This document shows positions 5,773 to 9,038 of a stretch of DNA of 9,038 nucleotides, piece after piece. The notes under the pieces are model-generated. The model saw only the letters and a program-made list of their open reading frames with translations, was not told the DNA's origin and did not search any database. The first letter of the stretch is position 1; each line of letters opens with the position of its first letter. A program made the translations under genes and the position numbers. This DNA is from an uncultured Bacilli bacterium (GTDB taxonomy: Bacteria > Bacillota_I > Bacilli_A > RF39 > UBA660), in contig CANQXM010000047.1 in NCBI GenBank assembly GCA_947627835.1, forward strand, positions 1 through 9,038, given 5' to 3'.

Positions 5773-5850
5773 ATAGGAAATATCGAAAAATAACAAGATA
5801 TTCACAATATAAACCGTATTATTAATACTAATATAAATTAAATAAAAAGA

Positions 5851-5858
5851 AAGAAGGA
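5851..5858 (+). promoter_or_regulatory. dnaN Shine-Dalgarno site
   Basis: AAGAAGGA abuts an ATG at 5859 (no spacer) and lies 6 bp before the ATG at 5865. The second is therefore the start. Confidence 0.75.
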
Positions 5859-5864
5859 ATGAAA

Positions 5865-6983
5865 ATGAAATTTTCAATTGATAAAAGTATTATATTAGAA
5901 AACTTAAATAATGTTATTAAAGGAGTGTCTACGAAGAATGTAATTCCTGTATTAAATGGAATTAAGTTTGAGTTAAAAAGTGAAGGGCTTTATTTAACTG
6001 CAAGTGATTCTGAATTAGTTATTCAATCTTTTATTGAGAAAAAGTTAATTAAAAATGTGGAAAGTGAAGGAGTTATCATCATTGGTAGTAAATATATTTT
6101 AGATATTTTAAGAAAAATGCCAAGTGATGTGATTAACTTTGAAGTTATCGACAGTTTGAAAATTAAAATATATTCTGATTTTAATCAATATAATTTGAAT
6201 TGTTTAGATCCAAGTGAATATCCAAATTTACGATTAGAAGAGCATAAAGATCCAATTATTATTAAAGGTGATATTTTTAAAACCATTATTAATCAAACAA
6301 GTTTTGCTATATCAACGCAAGAACTTCGGGCGTTACTTACTGGTGTTAATATTAAAATTACGGGAGATATTCTAGAGTGTATTGCTACCGATTCTTATCG
6401 ACTTGCTAAAAAGAATATTAAATTAGAAACTCCTGTTGTTAATGACGTTAATATTGTTATTCCTGGAAAGAATATTATTGAACTTGAAAAAATTATCATT
6501 GATGATGAACCAGTAGAAATGCATATTTTTAATAACAAGGTTCTCTTTAAATATAAAAATATTATTTTTCAAACCAATTTACTTTCAGGAACTTATCCAA
6601 ATACTTCTAATTTAATTCCAACTGAATTTGAGATTATCGTCCAATCAAAGCGAGATGATTTTGCTGCTGCTGTCGATCGTGCTGCTTTATTAACTCAAGG
6701 AAAAGATAAAAATATTATTAAAATGCGAATTGAAAAAAAGGAAATGATTATTAATTCTTATGCTTCTGAAATTGGAAAAACGGAAGAAAGATTAATGGTA
6801 GAAACTAGTGAAAATTCAAATATTGATATTTCATTTAGTGCAAAATATATGCTAGAAGCTTTAAAAACTTTGAAAGATGATGATCTTCTAATTTTACTTA
6901 ATAATGACGTGAAACCAATTGTTATTAAGTCTTTAAAAGATGAGTCATTAATTCAACTAATTTTACCAATCAAGACATATTAA
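5865..6983 (+). CDS. dnaN: DnaN, DNA polymerase III beta sliding clamp
   Basis: A 372-residue beta clamp of normal length. It forms a ring dimer around DNA, tethers polymerase III and serves as a docking ring for repair and mismatch proteins. The N-terminus MKFSIDKSIILENLNNVIKGVSTKNVIPVLNGI and the C-terminus LIQLILPIKTY match the family; the latter lines the peptide-binding pocket. TDSYRLAKK (near 178-186) and SGTYPNTSNLIP are also typical. An ATG two codons earlier (5859) has no spacing from the ribosome site, so ATG 5865 is used, giving the standard MKF start. The gene sits 148 bp after dnaA in the same direction and ends in a terminator that includes its stop codon. Confidence 0.97.
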   Translation: MKFSIDKSIILENLNNVIKGVSTKNVIPVLNGIKFELKSEGLYLTASDSELVIQSFIEKKLIKNVESEGVIIIGSKYILDILRKMPSDVINFEVIDSLKIKIYSDFNQYNLNCLDPSEYPNLRLEEHKDPIIIKGDIFKTIINQTSFAISTQELRALLTGVNIKITGDILECIATDSYRLAKKNIKLETPVVNDVNIVIPGKNIIELEKIIIDDEPVEMHIFNNKVLFKYKNIIFQTNLLSGTYPNTSNLIPTEFEIIVQSKRDDFAAAVDRAALLTQGKDKNIIKMRIEKKEMIINSYASEIGKTEERLMVETSENSNIDISFSAKYMLEALKTLKDDDLLILLNNDVKPIVIKSLKDESLIQLILPIKTY

Positions 6984-7000
6984 ATTTATGTCTTTTTTTT
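6972..7000 (+). terminator. Intrinsic terminator overlapping the dnaN stop codon
   Basis: AAGACATA, 7-nt loop, TATGTCTT, then a run of T to 7000. The stem is 8 bp with no mismatch. The TAA stop (6981-6983) lies in the loop. It ends the dnaA–dnaN transcript, so the ComK-like gene that follows needs its own promoter or read-through. Confidence 0.75.
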
Positions 7001-7016
7001 ATTTTTCATAATTCGA

Positions 7017-7033
7017 CAAAAAAATAGTTTTTG
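7017..7033. promoter_or_regulatory. Palindrome matching the ComK-box half-site pattern, upstream of the comK-like gene
   Basis: CAAAAA, 5 bp, TTTTTG; it contains AAAA-N5-TTTT, the AT-box bound by Bacillus ComK. A -10-like TATAGT (7043-7048) follows 9 bp later, with no recognisable -35 at normal spacing. Bacillus ComK sites use two AT-boxes; I find no second one here, and such motifs arise easily in AT-rich DNA. Suggestive only. Confidence 0.35.
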
Positions 7034-7064
7034 AAAGGTTATTATAGTAGGCAATTTTTAGTTG

Positions 7065-7073
7065 GGAGGTGAT
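7065..7073 (+). promoter_or_regulatory. Very strong Shine-Dalgarno site of the comK-like gene
   Basis: GGAGGTGAT is a 9-base match to the anti-Shine-Dalgarno sequence, placed correctly for GTG at 7078. The GTG inside it (7069) is a false in-frame start. Confidence 0.85.
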
Positions 7074-7077
7074 TAAA

Positions 7078-7536
7078 GTGGAAGATTATGAAATTAATCG
7101 CAAAACCTTAGCTTTGATTGCATTAAAGGATAAAACTGAAGTTTTTGAAGAAGATAATCACTTTTTTGTTGATAAGTTAACTAATGAAATTATGGAAGAT
7201 AGTTGTGCTTATTTTGGAAGTTCCCTTGCTGGAAGACAAAAGGGTACTGAAAATTTAATCGGTATTTCTTATAAAGCTCCTGTGATTGTTGAGGAATCCC
7301 AAGAAATTATTTTTTTTCCAACGGCTTCTCCTAGAAATGCAAATTGTTCTTGGATTCATTTAAGCAAGATTAATCAATATTTTCGACTTGGAAAAAAGTT
7401 AGTTGTTGAGTTTAAAAATGGAAGTCGCGTTGTTTTAGATTTATCCTATGGAATTTTTGATAATCAGGTTCTTCGAGCAACTCGTTTGGAGTCTGTTTTG
7501 CGGGGTAGAAAAAATGATAAAAATAGTTTTAAATAA
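7078..7536 (+). CDS. comK: ComK-family competence transcription factor (short form)
   Basis: A 152-residue protein that I recognise as a ComK homologue. From the GTG at 7078: YEINRKTLALI (4-14) matches the ComK N-terminus; SCAYFGSSLAGRQKGT (42-57) matches the family's SCRFFGSSYAGRKAGT; then SYKAPVIV, IIFFPTASPRNANCSWI (77-93) and FxNGSxVxLxxSYGIFDNQVLRA (112-134) follow in the family order. In Bacillus, ComK switches on DNA-uptake and recombination genes. Here the protein ends about 40 residues early. It lacks the C-terminal tail, including the place where Bacillus ComK has FMLYPK, the MecA–ClpC recognition motif. It lies between dnaN and recF, where Bacillus carries yaaA, isolated by terminators on both sides. 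The family assignment is strong; a role in competence in this organism is inference. Confidence 0.88.
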   Translation: MEDYEINRKTLALIALKDKTEVFEEDNHFFVDKLTNEIMEDSCAYFGSSLAGRQKGTENLIGISYKAPVIVEESQEIIFFPTASPRNANCSWIHLSKINQYFRLGKKLVVEFKNGSRVVLDLSYGIFDNQVLRATRLESVLRGRKNDKNSFK

Positions 7537-7555
7537 GATTTTTGTGTGATATAAT
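7528..7555 (+). promoter_or_regulatory. Extended -10 promoter for recF–gyrB
   Basis: TGA-TATAAT (7547-7555) is a perfect -10 with a TGn extension. A weak -35, TTTAAA (7528-7533, 4/6), lies 16 bp upstream in the last codons of the comK-like gene. The start point would be near 7562, inside the inverted repeat that follows. Confidence 0.55.
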
Positions 7556-7557
7556 GG

Positions 7558-7594
7558 TAATAGGTATAGAGGTACATATATACCTATTATTTTT
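7558..7594 (+). terminator. 11-bp inverted repeat with T-run: comK terminator and/or operator of recF
   Basis: TAATAGGTATA and TATACCTATTA (7558-7568, 7579-7589) form a perfect 11-bp stem around a 10-nt loop, followed by five T. This fits an intrinsic terminator of the comK-like gene. It also lies immediately after the -10 at 7550-7555, so it would overlap the transcription start of recF and could be an operator or a 5'-end hairpin instead. Confidence 0.6.
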
Positions 7595-7622
7595 CTGTAC
7601 GGCTTAAAAAAGAGGCATTTAT

Positions 7623-9038
<1,416 letters not shown>

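Larger units (their letters stand above)
5717..5864. other. oriC: oriC, second half (dnaA–dnaN intergenic, likely unwinding region)
   Basis: A 148-bp gene-free stretch with the only perfect DnaA box near the origin, TTATCCACA at 5745-5753 (+), and a second weaker one, ATATTCACA at 5798-5806 (+). Two identical 17-bp repeats flank the perfect box. From 5807 the DNA is almost all A/T up to the dnaN ribosome site. In Bacillus the duplex opens in the dnaA–dnaN interval, so this is the best candidate for the unwinding element. I see no convincing terminator for dnaA and no strong dnaN promoter, so dnaN is probably read from dnaA. Confidence 0.75.

Noticed and set aside
5617..5877. Minus-strand open frame of 86 codons with a hydrophobic look
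   Set aside because: Covers the 3' end of dnaA and the oriC interval. Apparent membrane segments come from the AT-rich antisense; no Shine-Dalgarno site.

Overview
This window is the chromosomal replication-origin region of a low-GC Gram-positive bacterium. By eye it is roughly 30% G+C, with strong A/T bias at third codon positions. The gene order is mnmG'–mnmE–(unknown)–jag–yidC–rnpA–rpmH on the minus strand, then oriC, then dnaA–dnaN–comK-like–recF–gyrB' on the plus strand. That is the classic Bacillota/Mollicutes origin layout. TGA is used as a stop (mnmE, rnpA) and tryptophan is TGG, so the Mycoplasma code does not apply. A ComK-family protein, a SpoIIIJ-type lipoprotein YidC and AGGAGG-type Shine-Dalgarno sites point to the Bacilli side, possibly an uncultured Erysipelotrichia- or RF39-like lineage. 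That placement is inference.

Left arm (1-4014, minus strand, reading away from the origin). A strong promoter (4051-4080) drives rpmH (L34), rnpA, yidC and jag (khpB). A small terminator sits between rpmH and rnpA, and another overlaps the end of jag. Then follow an unrecognised 115-residue protein, mnmE with its own extended -10 promoter, and the first 23 codons of mnmG. These genes serve translation (L34), tRNA maturation (RNase P), membrane-protein insertion (YidC), RNA binding (Jag) and wobble-uridine modification (MnmE/MnmG).

Centre (about 4081-4339). This is the first half of a bipartite oriC. It has several DnaA-box-like 9-mers, including a perfect 16-bp palindrome made of two overlapping boxes and an exact head-to-tail pair that overlaps a probable dnaA promoter. 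The second half lies between dnaA and dnaN (5717-5864). It holds a consensus TTATCCACA flanked by two identical 17-bp repeats, then a very AT-rich stretch.

Right arm (4340-9038, plus strand). dnaA (initiator) and dnaN (sliding clamp, with a terminator over its stop codon) are followed by a short ComK homologue. It stands where Bacillus carries yaaA (S4-domain protein). Then come an 11-bp inverted repeat next to an extended -10 promoter, recF, and the start of gyrB overlapping recF by 8 bp.

The most notable items are the ComK-like regulator embedded in the replication-initiation cluster, with a ComK-box-like palindrome just upstream of it; the unusual oriC architecture; an extended ectodomain in YidC; a shortened L34; and an uncharacterised small protein between jag and mnmE. 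Everything else is the expected housekeeping set.
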